Positions 43,054 through 52,409 are shown, counted from the stretch's first letter. The stretch: DNA of 64,000 bases from Arthrobacter oryzae (GCF_030718995.1 NZ_CP132204.1:1922001-1986000), one strand, 5' to 3'. Notes: a model not told the origin generated them from the letters alone. Program-made: numbers and translations.

Positions 43054-43137
43054 GGTGCCGAACCGGATACGCCTCTCGGCGGTAGGCCGCTCTAGGCGGC
43101 TAAATGTTGAAGCCCGGGGGTTTCGCGGTTCGGCACC
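43054..43137 (-). ncRNA. possible structured leader RNA (cloverleaf-like), unknown class
   Basis: Perfect 12-bp closing arms GGTGCCGAACCG / CGGTTCGGCACC (43054-43065, 43126-43137) enclose three smaller hairpins: 43109-43124 (GAAACCC/GGGCTTC, one mismatch), 43083-43102 (CCGC/GCGG core) and 43070-43081. On the minus strand the last reads CGCC-GAGA-GGCG, a GNRA tetraloop, which is why I orient it to the minus strand, in the leader of the PhoU-like/pit genes. It could instead be a dispersed DNA palindrome. Confidence 0.4.
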
Positions 43138-43228
43138 GGTTTCAGTTTTCTACTTTGGCTGAACCAAGTCAACATTGACAGCCGGGCCGCTCCGTGCGTC
43201 ACACTGGCGGACTTGCGCAGCGGACGCG

Positions 43229-43888
43229 TCAGTCCAGCTCGCCGAGCCGCCAGGCGTTTGCTGCGTGCTCAAGGTCCTCCGCGGTCTTCACCAGGAGATG
43301 GGAGTTGCGCGTGAGTTTGCTGGCGTGGGTTTCGTTGCTGTGTTCGGCGCCGTCGGCCAGGGTGGCCTGGCCCAGGGCCACCACCCGGCAGAAGGCGGCG
43401 GAACGTTCCAGCGCGACGTCGAACTCGCCGTCGAACGCGCCGGAGAGGATGGCATCCGCCATCGACTTCATTTCATCCGCTCCCGGCGGCTCGGCAGCGC
43501 CCGCCACCACGTTGGAAACCTGGGCTGTGTCCTTGCCGGCCTTGAAGTAGACGGAGATGCGTTCGGGGTCCTGGATGGTGGCGGCACGCAGGGCGTACAG
43601 CCGCCAGAGGGCGCCGGGCAGGGACCGTGCCGGGCTTTCGGCCCACATTTCGGCGATGGCTTCCAGGCCTTGCTCATCCGCGAGTTTGACGAGGCGCTTG
43701 GTGACCTTGGGATCGTCGCTGTCACGGCCGTGGCGCACCAGCGCCTGCGCCGCCAGGTGCGCGGCCTCCGACACCCGGGCAGGGTCTGCGCCGCCCGCGA
43801 ACGGCTCAAAGTCGATGGGCGCAAAAGGCTTGGGCTTGTGATGCCGGTTTGCGCCGCCGTAGGCCTTGGGTCCTGCTTGCTCGCTCAT
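43229..43888 (-). CDS. conserved-looking hypothetical cytoplasmic protein
   Basis: A 219-residue soluble, mostly helical protein with no membrane segment. After a basic N-terminal stretch (GGANRHHKPKPFAP), helical segments such as VSEAAHLAAQALVRHG, DPKVTKRLVKLADEQGLEAI and ALWRLYALRAATIQ follow, and it ends LLVKTAEDLEHAANAWRL. ATG at 43888 is set by TAGCGT six bases upstream. Not recognised; the codon use is like its neighbours, so it is probably a real core gene. Confidence 0.75.
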   Translation of the reverse strand: MSEQAGPKAYGGANRHHKPKPFAPIDFEPFAGGADPARVSEAAHLAAQALVRHGRDSDDPKVTKRLVKLADEQGLEAIAEMWAESPARSLPGALWRLYALRAATIQDPERISVYFKAGKDTAQVSNVVAGAAEPPGADEMKSMADAILSGAFDGEFDVALERSAAFCRVVALGQATLADGAEHSNETHASKLTRNSHLLVKTAEDLEHAANAWRLGELD

Positions 43889-43900
43889 GCCCCCACGCTA
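43889..43900 (-). promoter_or_regulatory. -10 element for leaderless hypothetical gene
   Basis: TAGCGT (43900-43895, minus strand), six bases, then ATG at 43888. Confidence 0.55.
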
Positions 43901-44048
43901 CTCCTGTGCTGTTCTGTTATCGAGCTTGCCGCCGGGCGGCTTTAGGAGTAGTGAGGCATGCTGCGAATGCCATCGTGACTGTTTGGGCTCGTGCTTAACG
44001 CACGACGGCGCCCCGCGCCGTTGTGCAAAACCTGCCCTTGGCGTGCGG

Positions 44049-44054
44049 TACAGT
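44049..44054 (+). promoter_or_regulatory. candidate -10 for tRNA-Lys
   Basis: TACAGT about 75 bases upstream of the tRNA. No good -35 hexamer was found at standard spacing. Confidence 0.35.
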
Positions 44055-44128
44055 ATTTAACGTCCAGAAATGGACTGGACTGATGGTCCGATTGCGTTCG
44101 ATTGCAGCGCAGCCGCGGGCGTCAGCTG

Positions 44129-44201
44129 GGGCCTTTAGCTCAGTTGGTAGAGCATCGGACTTTTAATCCGTGGGTCGTGGGTTCGATCCCCACAGGGCCC
44201 A
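44129..44201 (+). tRNA. tRNA-Lys (anticodon UUU)
   Basis: Seventy-three bases fold into a standard cloverleaf: acceptor GGGCCTT/AGGGCCC with one wobble, D arm AGCTCAGTTGGTAGAGC, anticodon arm CGGAC-TTTTAAT-CCG with loop CTTTTAA giving anticodon TTT, and T arm GTGGGTTCGATCCCCAC. The discriminator base is A; CCA is not encoded. A terminator follows within 60 bases, so it is a single-tRNA unit. Confidence 0.97.
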
Positions 44202-44220
44202 CTCTTTTAGCGAAGAGTGG

Positions 44221-44262
44221 AAAACCTCCGGCTTCCTGGCAACAGGGGGCCGGAGGTTTTTT
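44221..44262 (+). terminator. rho-independent terminator after tRNA-Lys
   Basis: AAAACCTCCGGC pairs with GCCGGAGGTTTT and continues into TTTTTT, a textbook hairpin plus T-run. Confidence 0.92.
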
Positions 44263-44297
44263 GTTGCCCGGAACCGGTCCGGGGGTTCCAGTCCGGG

Positions 44298-45101
44298 CTA
44301 CTTGCCGGTGAGTGTCCACGACCGCTTGGACAGGCCGAACCAGAAGCCGTCGATGGCCGTCTTTGCCTTCAGGTCACCGGATTCGTAGGCAGCACCCAGG
44401 GCCACGTAGAGCGGCGCCCAGTGCTCGCTGCGGGGGTGCGCCTCACGCGCCGCCGGGGCCTTCTTGAGGAAGTCCAGGATGGAGTCGACATCGCCGGCGG
44501 CCATGGTTTCCTCGGCCCAGTGATCGAATTCGCTGGAAACGGAAGGTGGTGCGGTGTCCGGTCCGGCGGCCGGGTTGAACCAGCGCAGGTTGTGCGTGGT
44601 GAAGCCCGAGCCCACGATGAGCGTGCCGCGGTCCCGCAGTGGTGCCAGCGTCTTGCCCAGGTTGAACAGGCCCTGCGGATCAAGGGTGGGCATGGACATC
44701 TGGAGCACCGGGATGTCTGCCTCCGGGAACATTTCCACGAGCGGAACGTAGGCGCCGTGGTCGAGGCCGCGCTCCTCGTCGCGTTCCACGTGGTGGCCGT
44801 GCGTGGACACCAGCTTCTCCACTTCGGTGGCCAGTTCCCCGGCCTGCGGCGCGTCGTACGTCACGTCGTAGTACTTCTGCGGGAAGCCCCAGAAGTCGTA
44901 CACGAGGCCCGGCTTGTTAACCGTGGCGCTGAGGGTCACCGGGGCATTTTCCCAGTGGGCGGACACCATCAGGATGTCCTTGGGTTTGCCGAAAGTGCCC
45001 GACCAGGCGCTGAGCTCGCTGGTCCAGCGGGCGTCGTCAGCCAGGGGAGGGGCGCCGTGGCTGAGGAACAGTACGGGCGGGCGGTCGAGTGTCTGCGTCA
45101 T
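44298..45101 (-). CDS. class III extradiol (DODA-type) ring-opening dioxygenase
   Basis: A 267-residue non-haem metal enzyme of the LigB/DODA/YgiD family. Metal and catalytic His positions are visible: LFLSHGAPPL, MVSAHWENAP, RGLDHGAYVPL and TTHNLRWF, with RSEHWAPLYVALGAA at the end. Members cleave catecholic substrates such as DOPA (known); the natural substrate here is not clear. ATG at 45101 is set by TAGGAT six bases upstream. Stand-alone, after the tRNA terminator. Confidence 0.92.
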   Translation of the reverse strand: MTQTLDRPPVLFLSHGAPPLADDARWTSELSAWSGTFGKPKDILMVSAHWENAPVTLSATVNKPGLVYDFWGFPQKYYDVTYDAPQAGELATEVEKLVSTHGHHVERDEERGLDHGAYVPLVEMFPEADIPVLQMSMPTLDPQGLFNLGKTLAPLRDRGTLIVGSGFTTHNLRWFNPAAGPDTAPPSVSSEFDHWAEETMAAGDVDSILDFLKKAPAAREAHPRSEHWAPLYVALGAAYESGDLKAKTAIDGFWFGLSKRSWTLTGK

Positions 45102-45113
45102 GTAGCAATCCTA
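45102..45113 (-). promoter_or_regulatory. -10 element for leaderless dioxygenase mRNA
   Basis: TAGGAT (45113-45108, minus strand), six bases, then ATG at 45101. Confidence 0.6.
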
Positions 45114-45318
45114 CGAGGATTTAGTTGAAACTTCAACCATCATTTTCCGGGCGCCAAGCCCGACTCCCTGCCCGCGCGCATAACGATGTGATGCCGGACA
45201 CTCGTTTACGTATACTGGAACGGTTTTGCAGCCAGACTTGGGGCGTCCCCTTTGCCAGGGAATAGTGGCCGGCAAACACCACCGCCCACCAGGAACCCCA
45301 GCAGTTAGGTATGCGCCC

Positions 45319-46977
45319 ATGTCAGGTCGCCGAGCAGCAGACCGCCAGCGCCACAGCCGATTGCCCCGCAAGTCGCCGTTCTTCTGGCCCCGGATCATGA
45401 TGATCATTGGCGTACTGGTGGCCATTGCCGTAGCCGCTGCGGCCGTCCTCTGGATCACGGGAAGCAAGTCGCCTCTTGCGGCGAAGCCGTGCGACGTGCC
45501 CGCCGAAGTGCGCGTCGGTGCCGATGCCACCATTGCCCCGGCTCTGGAGAGCGCGGCCGCAAGGGTCCCCGCTGAGGCATGCATCAAGTACACGGTCGAA
45601 ACCCGGACCCAGCCCGAGCTTGCCGCCATAGTGACCGCGGGCAAGGACGCCCCGGACCTGTGGGTGTCCGACTCCGCTGTCCGGGTCCAGCGCGTTGTGG
45701 CCGCTGCGCCCCCGGAGATCACCGTGCCGTCCCTGGCCTCCACCCCCGGGGTGATTGTGGGGCGGCAGGGCGAGGTGCCCGGCTTCGCCACGTGGATCAG
45801 CGCGCTGCAGGCTCCCGGTGTGCGCTTCAGCGACCCGCTGGTAACAGGAAGCGGGGAGGTGGCGTTGCTTGGCGCACTTTCCGAGGTTGAAGCCGGCCGT
45901 GCGGAGGCGAAAACGCTGCAGGCCGCGACAGTCCAGCTGGCACAGAGTGAGAGTCGCCGGACGGGGGAGAAGCTCACCGATGACAAGCAGCTCGAGGCGG
46001 TGGCCGCGGGCGGCGGATTCGCCATCGTCACCGAACAGGCCTGGCTGTCCTTCGCGCAGACCGCCGCCGGTGCCAAACTGTCGGCGTCGATGCCGCACAC
46101 AGGTTCCGTCTCGCTGGACTACCCCGTGGCCCTGACCGCCACAGGCAAGGCGCGCGGCACTGCCGCCGCTGACGCTGCCAAGGCGCTGGCAGCTGCGATG
46201 GCCACCGAGGACGGGGCGAAGGCGCTCGCGGACAGCGGGCTGCGTCCCGTGGACGGCAGCCGGACACCGGACCAGAAGGGCGTGGGCAGTGTCGCGGCGC
46301 TCAAGCCCGCGTCGGCGGAAACCGTGCAGCGCACACTGAAGGGCTGGTCCCTGCAAGCCATTCCTTTCAGGTCCCTGGTGGTGATGGACGTCTCCGGCTC
46401 CATGAACTTCCAGGCCGGTGGGCAGACCCGCATGCAGCTCACGCAACAGGCGGCGATTGCGGGCAGCAAGCTGTTTCCCAACACTGCTGCCCTGGGCATG
46501 TGGGCGTTTTCCATCGGCCTGGGCGGCGGCAGCCAGGACTACGTTGAGCTCGACCCCATCAGGAGGATGGACCAGGTGGTGGACGGTGTCACCCAGCGGG
46601 ACCGGCTGGTGGCTGACATCTCCGGCCTCGACCAGCGGGCCGGCGGTGCCACGGGACTGTACGACACGACCCTCGCTGCATACCGCACCGTTAAGGCGAA
46701 CTACGATGCCCGCGCCGTCAATAGCGTGATCCTGTTTACGGACGGGGCCAACGAGGATCCGGATTCCCTCAGCCTCGAGGAGCTGCTCGAGGCCCTGGAA
46801 CGGGAACGGGACCCCGCCAAGCCCGTGGTGATCGTCAGCATCGGCATCACCGAGGATGCGGACGCCGAAACCCTCCGCAAGATTTCCGAAGCCACGGGCG
46901 GCACCAGCTATGTTGCGAGGAATCCGCAGGACATCCCGAGTGTGTTCGTGGATGCGCTGCAGGCTCGAGCACAATAG
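45319..46977 (+). CDS. solute-binding and VWA domain fusion protein, membrane-anchored
   Basis: A 552-residue protein. A basic head (GRRAADRQRHSRLPRK) and one transmembrane helix (about 27-50, MMIIGVLVAIAVAAAAVLWI) anchor an extracytoplasmic part: a type 2 periplasmic-binding-like domain (about 60-310, VRVGADATIAPALESAAARV, PDLWVSDSAVRVQ) and a C-terminal von Willebrand factor A domain with an intact MIDAS, DVSGS at 357-361, and FTDGANEDPDS. No adjacent transport or secretion genes explain it. ATG at 45319 is chosen because the TTG at 45226 would add promoter-like sequence. The LacI gene starts four bases after its stop. Confidence 0.85.
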   Translation: MSGRRAADRQRHSRLPRKSPFFWPRIMMIIGVLVAIAVAAAAVLWITGSKSPLAAKPCDVPAEVRVGADATIAPALESAAARVPAEACIKYTVETRTQPELAAIVTAGKDAPDLWVSDSAVRVQRVVAAAPPEITVPSLASTPGVIVGRQGEVPGFATWISALQAPGVRFSDPLVTGSGEVALLGALSEVEAGRAEAKTLQAATVQLAQSESRRTGEKLTDDKQLEAVAAGGGFAIVTEQAWLSFAQTAAGAKLSASMPHTGSVSLDYPVALTATGKARGTAAADAAKALAAAMATEDGAKALADSGLRPVDGSRTPDQKGVGSVAALKPASAETVQRTLKGWSLQAIPFRSLVVMDVSGSMNFQAGGQTRMQLTQQAAIAGSKLFPNTAALGMWAFSIGLGGGSQDYVELDPIRRMDQVVDGVTQRDRLVADISGLDQRAGGATGLYDTTLAAYRTVKANYDARAVNSVILFTDGANEDPDSLSLEELLEALERERDPAKPVVIVSIGITEDADAETLRKISEATGGTSYVARNPQDIPSVFVDALQARAQ

Positions 46978-46981
46978 CTGT

Positions 46982-48010
46982 ATGGCCAACAGCAGCGAGC
47001 GGCGCCTTCCGCGACTCGAAGATGTGGCGGAGCGTGCCGGTGTCTCGCACCAGACGGTGTCCCGCGTCATCAACAACCACCCCAATGTGAGCAAGTCCAC
47101 CAGGGAACGTGTTGAAGCTGCCATCGCCGAACTCGGCTACCGGCGGAACACGGCCGCGCGCAGCCTGGTCACGCGACGTTCCCACACCATCGGCGTCCTG
47201 GCCAGCGAGCTGTCCCAGTACGGGCCCGCCAACACCCTGCTCGGGGTGGAGCAGGCCGCCCGCGACGCAGGATATTTCGTGAGCATCGCGGCCATCCGCG
47301 AGGTCGGAGCGGAAGCGATATCCGATGCCGCGCGCCACTTCATGGACCAGGGCGTCGACGGGATCGTGGCGCTGGTTCCGCACACGGACACGCTGCAGGC
47401 CCTGCAAAAGCTGAACCTGGACGTTCCCGTGGTGGTGGTGGGTTCCAGCGGCGAAGGCCGGTTCAGCGGCGCCATGGTGGACCAGAAACTGGGTGCGCGG
47501 CTCGCCGTCGGGCATTTGATCGAACAGGGCCACCGGCGCATCGGCCACATCTCGGGTCCGCAGGACTGGATCGATGGCGCGGCGCGGGCCGAAGGCTGGC
47601 GGGCGGCGCTGGCAGAGGCCGGATTGAATGATGAGCTCTTTGTCGAGGGCGACTGGAGCGCAGGCAGCGGCTACAGCATCGGGCAGAAACTCGCCGTCGA
47701 ACGGGCCGCGACGGCGGTCTTCGTGGGCAACGACCAGATGGCGCTGGGGCTGCTGCGGGCCTTCGGCGAAGCAGGCGTGCGGGTGCCGCAGGACGTCTCC
47801 GTGGTGGGATTCGATGACCAGCCGGAAGCCGGCTATTTCACGCCGCCGCTCACCACGGTCCGCCAGGACTTCGAGGAACTTGGCCGCCGCTGCGTGGACC
47901 TGATGCTGCGGCTGCTTGAGGACGGCGCCGCGGCGGGCACCACTGTGGTGGACCCGCAGATGGTGGTGCGGAAGAGCACCGCACCACCATCTGACGCCAT
48001 CGTCCCCTAA
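46982..48010 (+). CDS. LacI family transcriptional regulator (likely sugar transporter/araBDA repressor)
   Basis: A 342-residue repressor: N-terminal helix-turn-helix LEDVAERAGVSHQTVSRVIN with hinge NTAARSLVTRRSHTIGVLA, then a periplasmic-binding-like effector domain (FVGNDQMALGLLRAFGEAG, VVGFDDQPEAGYFTPPLTTV). The recognition helix SHQTVSR resembles E. coli LacI SYQTVSR, and the lac-like operators TGTTAGCGCTAACA and TTGTTAGCGCTCACAA stand at 52.3-52.4 kb, so I assign it to them (inference). ATG at 46982 is the first after the upstream stop. It is convergent with the permease gene. Confidence 0.9.
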   Translation: MANSSERRLPRLEDVAERAGVSHQTVSRVINNHPNVSKSTRERVEAAIAELGYRRNTAARSLVTRRSHTIGVLASELSQYGPANTLLGVEQAARDAGYFVSIAAIREVGAEAISDAARHFMDQGVDGIVALVPHTDTLQALQKLNLDVPVVVVGSSGEGRFSGAMVDQKLGARLAVGHLIEQGHRRIGHISGPQDWIDGAARAEGWRAALAEAGLNDELFVEGDWSAGSGYSIGQKLAVERAATAVFVGNDQMALGLLRAFGEAGVRVPQDVSVVGFDDQPEAGYFTPPLTTVRQDFEELGRRCVDLMLRLLEDGAAAGTTVVDPQMVVRKSTAPPSDAIVP

Positions 48011-48050
48011 CAGGGGACGGGGCGGGTACTGGAACGACGACGGCGCGCGG

Positions 48051-49343
48051 CTACCGTGCGGAGCTTGCCGGCGCCGCCTCCGGCTGAACCGGGGCCTTGG
48101 CAGGCTCTGCCGCCGCCGGCGGAGTTCCCTTCCATTTGAACCGCTTGCCGATGGCTGAACCAGACCCGCTGGCGCTGCGGTTCTTGTTGAAGATGTCGAA
48201 GCCGACGGCAAGCAGCAGCACCAGGCCCTTGATCAGCTGCTGGTAGTCCGTGCCGAGTCCGAGGATGGACATGCCGTTGTTGAGGACGCCCATGATGAGC
48301 CCGCCGATCATGGCCCCGGCCACGGTCCCGATACCGCCCTGTACCGCTGCGCCGCCGATGAAGGCTGCGGCGATGGAGTCGAGTTCGAAGCCGGTTCCAC
48401 CAGCCGGCTGCGCTGAGTTCAGGCGCGCAGTGAACACCAGGCCGGCCAACGCAGCGAGGACACCCATGTTCACGAACAGCCGGAACGTCACGGCCTTGGT
48501 CTTGATGCCTGACAGTTCCGCCGCGTGCAGGTTTCCGCCGATGGCGTAGGTGTGCCGGCCGAAGATGCTGTTGTTCATGAGGGCTGAGTAGACAATCACC
48601 AGGACGGCCAGCACGATCAGGACGATCGGGGTTCCCCGGTAGCTCGCCAGCAGGAAAGTAATGGCCAGCATCAGCACTGCGATGAAAGCGGTCTTCGTGG
48701 CAAACCAGGCCATCGGTTCGTTTTCCAGGTCGAACTTGCGGCGGACCCGGCGTTCCTTGAGGGCCTGGAAGAGGATGGCGGCCGTTCCGCCGACGCCGAG
48801 GATAACCGTCAGCCATTCCAGCACGGAGGTTCCGCCCGAAATGTCCGGCAGGAAACCGCCGCCGAGGGCGCGCATTTCGTTGGGGAACGGCGTGATCTGC
48901 TGGTTCTTGAGGGTGATGAGTGTCAGGCCGCGGAAGATCAGCATGCCGGCGAGGGTCACGATGAACGCCGGGATGCCGACGTAGGCGATCCAATACCCCT
49001 GCCAGGCGCCAACCAGGGCACCGACGAGGAGGCACGCCGGGATGGCGATCCACCACGCCCAGCCCCAGTGGACAATCATGACGCCGGACACGGCGCCGAT
49101 GAAGCCGGCGATTGAGCCGACGGACAGGTCAATGTGGCCGGCGATGATGACCATCACCATGCCGATGGCCAGAATCAGGATGTAGCTGTTCTGGACCACC
49201 AGGTTGGTGACGTTCTGCGGCTGCAGGAGGATGCCGTCGGTGAGGACCTGGAACAGGATGACGATCAGGATCAGGGCGACGAAGATGCCGACCTGGCGGA
49301 GGCGGCTTGCCAGGAAGCCGAGGGATTCTCGTAGGGCAGACAT
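48051..49343 (-). CDS. mmsB: multiple monosaccharide ABC transporter permease (CUT2)
   Basis: A 430-residue CUT2 permease with about ten hydrophobic helices. RbsC-family signatures: VIIAGHIDLSVGSIAGFIGA near 65-84, GIPAFIVTLAGMLIFRGLT, and FGRHTYAIGGNLHAAELSGI; GGAAVQGGIGTVAGAMIGGL near the end. The length beyond 400 and the long loop after helix 5 match the GguB/MmsB group that transports arabinose, xylose or galactose (known). It ends in a Pro/Ala-rich tail. ATG at 49343 follows the ATPase stop by six bases with AAGGAA upstream. Confidence 0.93.
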   Translation of the reverse strand: MSALRESLGFLASRLRQVGIFVALILIVILFQVLTDGILLQPQNVTNLVVQNSYILILAIGMVMVIIAGHIDLSVGSIAGFIGAVSGVMIVHWGWAWWIAIPACLLVGALVGAWQGYWIAYVGIPAFIVTLAGMLIFRGLTLITLKNQQITPFPNEMRALGGGFLPDISGGTSVLEWLTVILGVGGTAAILFQALKERRVRRKFDLENEPMAWFATKTAFIAVLMLAITFLLASYRGTPIVLIVLAVLVIVYSALMNNSIFGRHTYAIGGNLHAAELSGIKTKAVTFRLFVNMGVLAALAGLVFTARLNSAQPAGGTGFELDSIAAAFIGGAAVQGGIGTVAGAMIGGLIMGVLNNGMSILGLGTDYQQLIKGLVLLLAVGFDIFNKNRSASGSGSAIGKRFKWKGTPPAAAEPAKAPVQPEAAPASSAR

Positions 49344-49349
49344 GGGTCG

Positions 49350-50879
49350 TTATTCCTTCTCTAGGGTCATGTAGTGCATCAGGGTTTCCTGGGATGCCTC
49401 GGCGATGGGCAGCTCACCGGTGATGTGCCCGGCTGACAGTGTGTAGATCCGGTCGCAGATGCCCAGGAGCTCAGGCAGTTCGGAGGAGATCACGATGACG
49501 GCCTTTCCCTCGGCTGCCAGCGCAGCGATGATCGTGTAGATCTCAAACTTGGCACCGACGTCGATGCCCCTGGTCGGTTCGTCGAGAATCAGGACGTCGG
49601 GGTCGGAGAACATCCATTTGCTCAGGACCACCTTCTGCTGGTTGCCGCCGGAGAGCTTTCCGGTGATGGCGGCGACGGAGGGAGCCTTGATGTTCATGCT
49701 CTTCCGGTAGCGGTTGGCCACCTTCGTTTCCTCGTTGCCGTCCACCCAGCCGCGTTTAGCGAGCTTGCCGAGGGCCGCCATGGAGATGTTGCGCTTGATG
49801 TCCTCGATCAGGTTCAGGCCGTAGTGCTTGCGGTCCTCGGTGGCGTAGGCAATGCCGTGGCGGATGGCGTCGGGGACGGTGGAGGTGTCGATTTCCTCGC
49901 CGTACTTGAACACTTTGCCCGAGACTGCGCGGCCGTAGGTCCTGCCGAACACGCTCATGGCCAGTTCTGTGCGTCCGGCGCCCATGAGCCCGGCAAGTCC
50001 CACCACCTCGCCCTTCCGGACGTTCAGGCTGGCGTTGCGGACCACCATGCGGGAGTGGTCCTGCGGGTGCCGCACGGACCAGTCCTCAATGCGGAGGACC
50101 TCCTCGCCAATGACGGGAGAGCGGTCCGGGTAGAGGCTTTCGAGGTCCCGGCCCACCATGCCGCGGATGATCCGTTCCTGGGTGATCTGGCCCTCGTTCA
50201 GCCGCAGGGTCTCGATCGATTTGCCGTCCCGGATGATGGTCACGGCGTCGGCCACCTTGCGGATTTCGTTGAGCTTGTGGCTGATGATGATGCTGGTGAC
50301 GCCCTGGTTTTTCAGGTGCAGGATGAGGTCCAGCAGGTGGTCGGAGTCTTCATCGTTGAGGGCCGCCGTCGGCTCGTCAAGGATGAGCAGTTTGACCTCC
50401 TTCGACAGCGCCTTGGCGATCTCCACCAGCTGTTGTTTTCCGACGCTGATGTGCTGGATCGGCGTCACCGGGTTCTCACTAAGGCCCACCCTGGCGAGCA
50501 GCTTGGCTGCCTCCAGGTTGGTTTTGCGCCAGTCCACCCAGCCGCGCGTGGCCAGTTCGTTCCCCAGGAAGATGTTCTCCGCGATGGACAGGTAGGGGCT
50601 GAGGGCCAGTTCCTGGTGGATGATGACGATGCCGCGCTTCTCGCTGTCGCTGATGGTCGCGAAGTCGCAGGGTTCGTTCTCGAAGAGGATGTCGCCGTCG
50701 AACGTGTTGTGCGGGTACACGCCGGACAGCACTTTCATCAGGGTCGATTTGCCGGCGCCGTTTTCGCCGCAGATGGCATGGACTTCGCCGCGGTTGACGT
50801 CAAGGGTGACGTCCTGGAGGGCTTTGACGCCGGGGAAGGTCTTGGTGATTCCCCGCATTTGGAGGATGGGTGCGTTCAT
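49350..50879 (-). CDS. mmsA: multiple monosaccharide ABC transporter ATPase (CUT2)
   Basis: A 509-residue tandem ATPase of the MglA/GguA type. The first nucleotide-binding domain has [28 protein letters not shown] and [11 protein letters not shown]; the second has the diverged Walker [13 protein letters not shown] usual for this family, [14 protein letters not shown] and [13 protein letters not shown]. Start: ATG at 50879 with GGGAA upstream; an ATG six bases earlier (50885) is possible, and a still longer frame to 50966 is rejected. Middle gene of the transporter operon. Confidence 0.94.
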   Translation of the reverse strand: MNAPILQMRGITKTFPGVKALQDVTLDVNRGEVHAICGENGAGKSTLMKVLSGVYPHNTFDGDILFENEPCDFATISDSEKRGIVIIHQELALSPYLSIAENIFLGNELATRGWVDWRKTNLEAAKLLARVGLSENPVTPIQHISVGKQQLVEIAKALSKEVKLLILDEPTAALNDEDSDHLLDLILHLKNQGVTSIIISHKLNEIRKVADAVTIIRDGKSIETLRLNEGQITQERIIRGMVGRDLESLYPDRSPVIGEEVLRIEDWSVRHPQDHSRMVVRNASLNVRKGEVVGLAGLMGAGRTELAMSVFGRTYGRAVSGKVFKYGEEIDTSTVPDAIRHGIAYATEDRKHYGLNLIEDIKRNISMAALGKLAKRGWVDGNEETKVANRYRKSMNIKAPSVAAITGKLSGGNQQKVVLSKWMFSDPDVLILDEPTRGIDVGAKFEIYTIIAALAAEGKAVIVISSELPELLGICDRIYTLSAGHITGELPIAEASQETLMHYMTLEKE

Positions 50880-50978
50880 GGTCATTTCCCGCTGACTGGT
50901 TGGAGCCGGGCGCCTGCGTGTGCAGGGCCCCTGGAAGGTGCGGCCGGGCGGCAGGCCCGGCCGCACCCCTCACGGTGC

Positions 50979-52103
50979 TTATTTGACGTCGGCGTCGGTG
51001 TAGTAGCCGGAGTCGATCAGCTCCTGCTTGTAGTTGTCTTTCGTGATGATGACGGACTCCAGGAGGTAGGCCGGAACCACCTTCACCTTGTTGTCGTAGG
51101 TCTTGGTGTCGTTCGTTTCCGGCTCCTGGCCCTTGAGGACAGCGTCGACCATCTTCACGGCCTGCGCGCCGAGCTTGCGGGTGTCCTTGAAGATGGTGGA
51201 GTACTGCTCGCCGGCAATGATGGACTTCACCGAACCCTTTTCAGCGTCCTGTCCGGTAACGATCGGCAGGCTGCCCTTGGAGTACCCGCCGGTGCTGGTC
51301 AGTGCGGAGATGATGCCGATGGAGAGGCCGTCGTACGGTGACAGGACGCCGTCGAGCTTGGTGCCGGAGCTGTAAGCGGCGGTGAGGATGTCTTCCATCC
51401 GCTTCTGGGCAACCGGTGCCTGCCAGCGAAGGATTGCCGCCTGCTCGAACTTGGTCTGACCGCTGGGCACCTTCAGGGTGCCGGCATCCAAAAACGGCTT
51501 CAGGGTGTCCATTGCCCCGGTCCAGAAGAAGTTGGCGTTGTTGTCGTCGGGGCTTCCCGCGAACAGTTCGACATTGAACGGGCCCTTGCCGTCCACCTTC
51601 TTGCCGGCTGCGTCGAGCAGGCCCAGCCCGGTCAGCAGCGAGGTGGCCTGCTGGACGCCCACGGTGTAGTTGTCGAACGTCGTGTAGTAGTCCACATTCG
51701 GGGTTCCATTGATGAGGCGGTCGTAGGCGATGACCTTGACGTTCTGCTCCTTGGCTTTTGCCAGGACGTCCGTGAGCGTGGTGCCGTCAATGGCGGCGAT
51801 GATCAGGGCCTTGGCGCCCTTGGTCAGCATGTTTTCAATCTGGGACACCTGGGTGGGGATGTCATCATTGGCGAACTGCAGGTCGGTCTTGTACCCGAGA
51901 TCCTTCAGGGACTTCTCCACGTTCCCGCCGTCGGCAATCCACCGTTCGGACGTCTGCGTGGGCATGGAGATTCCCACCAATGAGCCCGCTGCATCCGCAC
52001 TGCCGGTGGCAGTCGCGCTGCCCGGCCGGGAGCCGCAGCCGGTGGCCCCGACGGTCAGGGCAAGGGCGACTGCAACGACGCCCAGGAGTTTCTTGATTCT
52101 CAC
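50979..52103 (-). CDS. chvE: sugar-binding lipoprotein, ChvE family (CUT2)
   Basis: A 374-residue substrate-binding protein for arabinose, xylose, galactose or glucose. The lipoprotein signal ends at ATGC (Cys23). The type 1 periplasmic-binding fold shows [19 protein letters not shown], the [20 protein letters not shown] segment, [20 protein letters not shown] and [20 protein letters not shown] at 52103 is preceded by AAGGAG. First gene of the transporter operon, followed by mmsA and mmsB, and divergent from araB with a palindromic operator in the shared region. Confidence 0.95.
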   Translation of the reverse strand: MRIKKLLGVVAVALALTVGATGCGSRPGSATATGSADAAGSLVGISMPTQTSERWIADGGNVEKSLKDLGYKTDLQFANDDIPTQVSQIENMLTKGAKALIIAAIDGTTLTDVLAKAKEQNVKVIAYDRLINGTPNVDYYTTFDNYTVGVQQATSLLTGLGLLDAAGKKVDGKGPFNVELFAGSPDDNNANFFWTGAMDTLKPFLDAGTLKVPSGQTKFEQAAILRWQAPVAQKRMEDILTAAYSSGTKLDGVLSPYDGLSIGIISALTSTGGYSKGSLPIVTGQDAEKGSVKSIIAGEQYSTIFKDTRKLGAQAVKMVDAVLKGQEPETNDTKTYDNKVKVVPAYLLESVIITKDNYKQELIDSGYYTDADVK

Positions 52104-52257
52104 GGTTTCTCCTTCCACGGCGCGGATGCGCCGCGAACTGGTTTCTGAAGCGGAAAGCGAAATGCTCCTCGCCATAATGTCAGCCACCTCAGTCCCCTCG
52201 CCCAACCGCAGGGCGCAGGCCGACTTCATTGTGACCAATGTTCACGCCAAACAGCTC

Positions 52258-52271
52258 TGTTAGCGCTAACA
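52258..52271. promoter_or_regulatory. LacI-type operator upstream of chvE
   Basis: TGTTAGCGCTAACA is a perfect 14-bp palindrome centred on GCGC, about 155 bases upstream of the chvE start in the divergent region. It shares GTTAGCGCT with the site at 52393. Confidence 0.75.
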
Positions 52272-52380
52272 ACTTACCTAAGGTTAGGCCCCAATTTCCT
52301 GTGAAGCAAATCACAATCTGATTACCGCGGCGAGGGCGCGATGGGCGTCCACCATTTCCCCCGCAGTCGCGGAGGCACGC

Positions 52381-52409
52381 TTGACGCCGCACTTGTTAGC
52401 GCTCACAAT
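52381..52409 (+). promoter_or_regulatory. araB promoter with LacI-type operator
   Basis: TTGACG (52381-52386) and CACAAT (52404-52409) are 17 bases apart. TTGTTAGCGCTCACAA (52393-52408), palindromic but for one base pair, covers the spacer and the -10, so a bound repressor would block polymerase. Almost identical to the ideal lac operator. Confidence 0.75.

Noticed and set aside
43054..43137. tRNA-like reading of the cloverleaf element
   Set aside because: There is no 7-bp acceptor/5-bp T-arm pattern, no TTCGA T-loop and no plausible anticodon arm.
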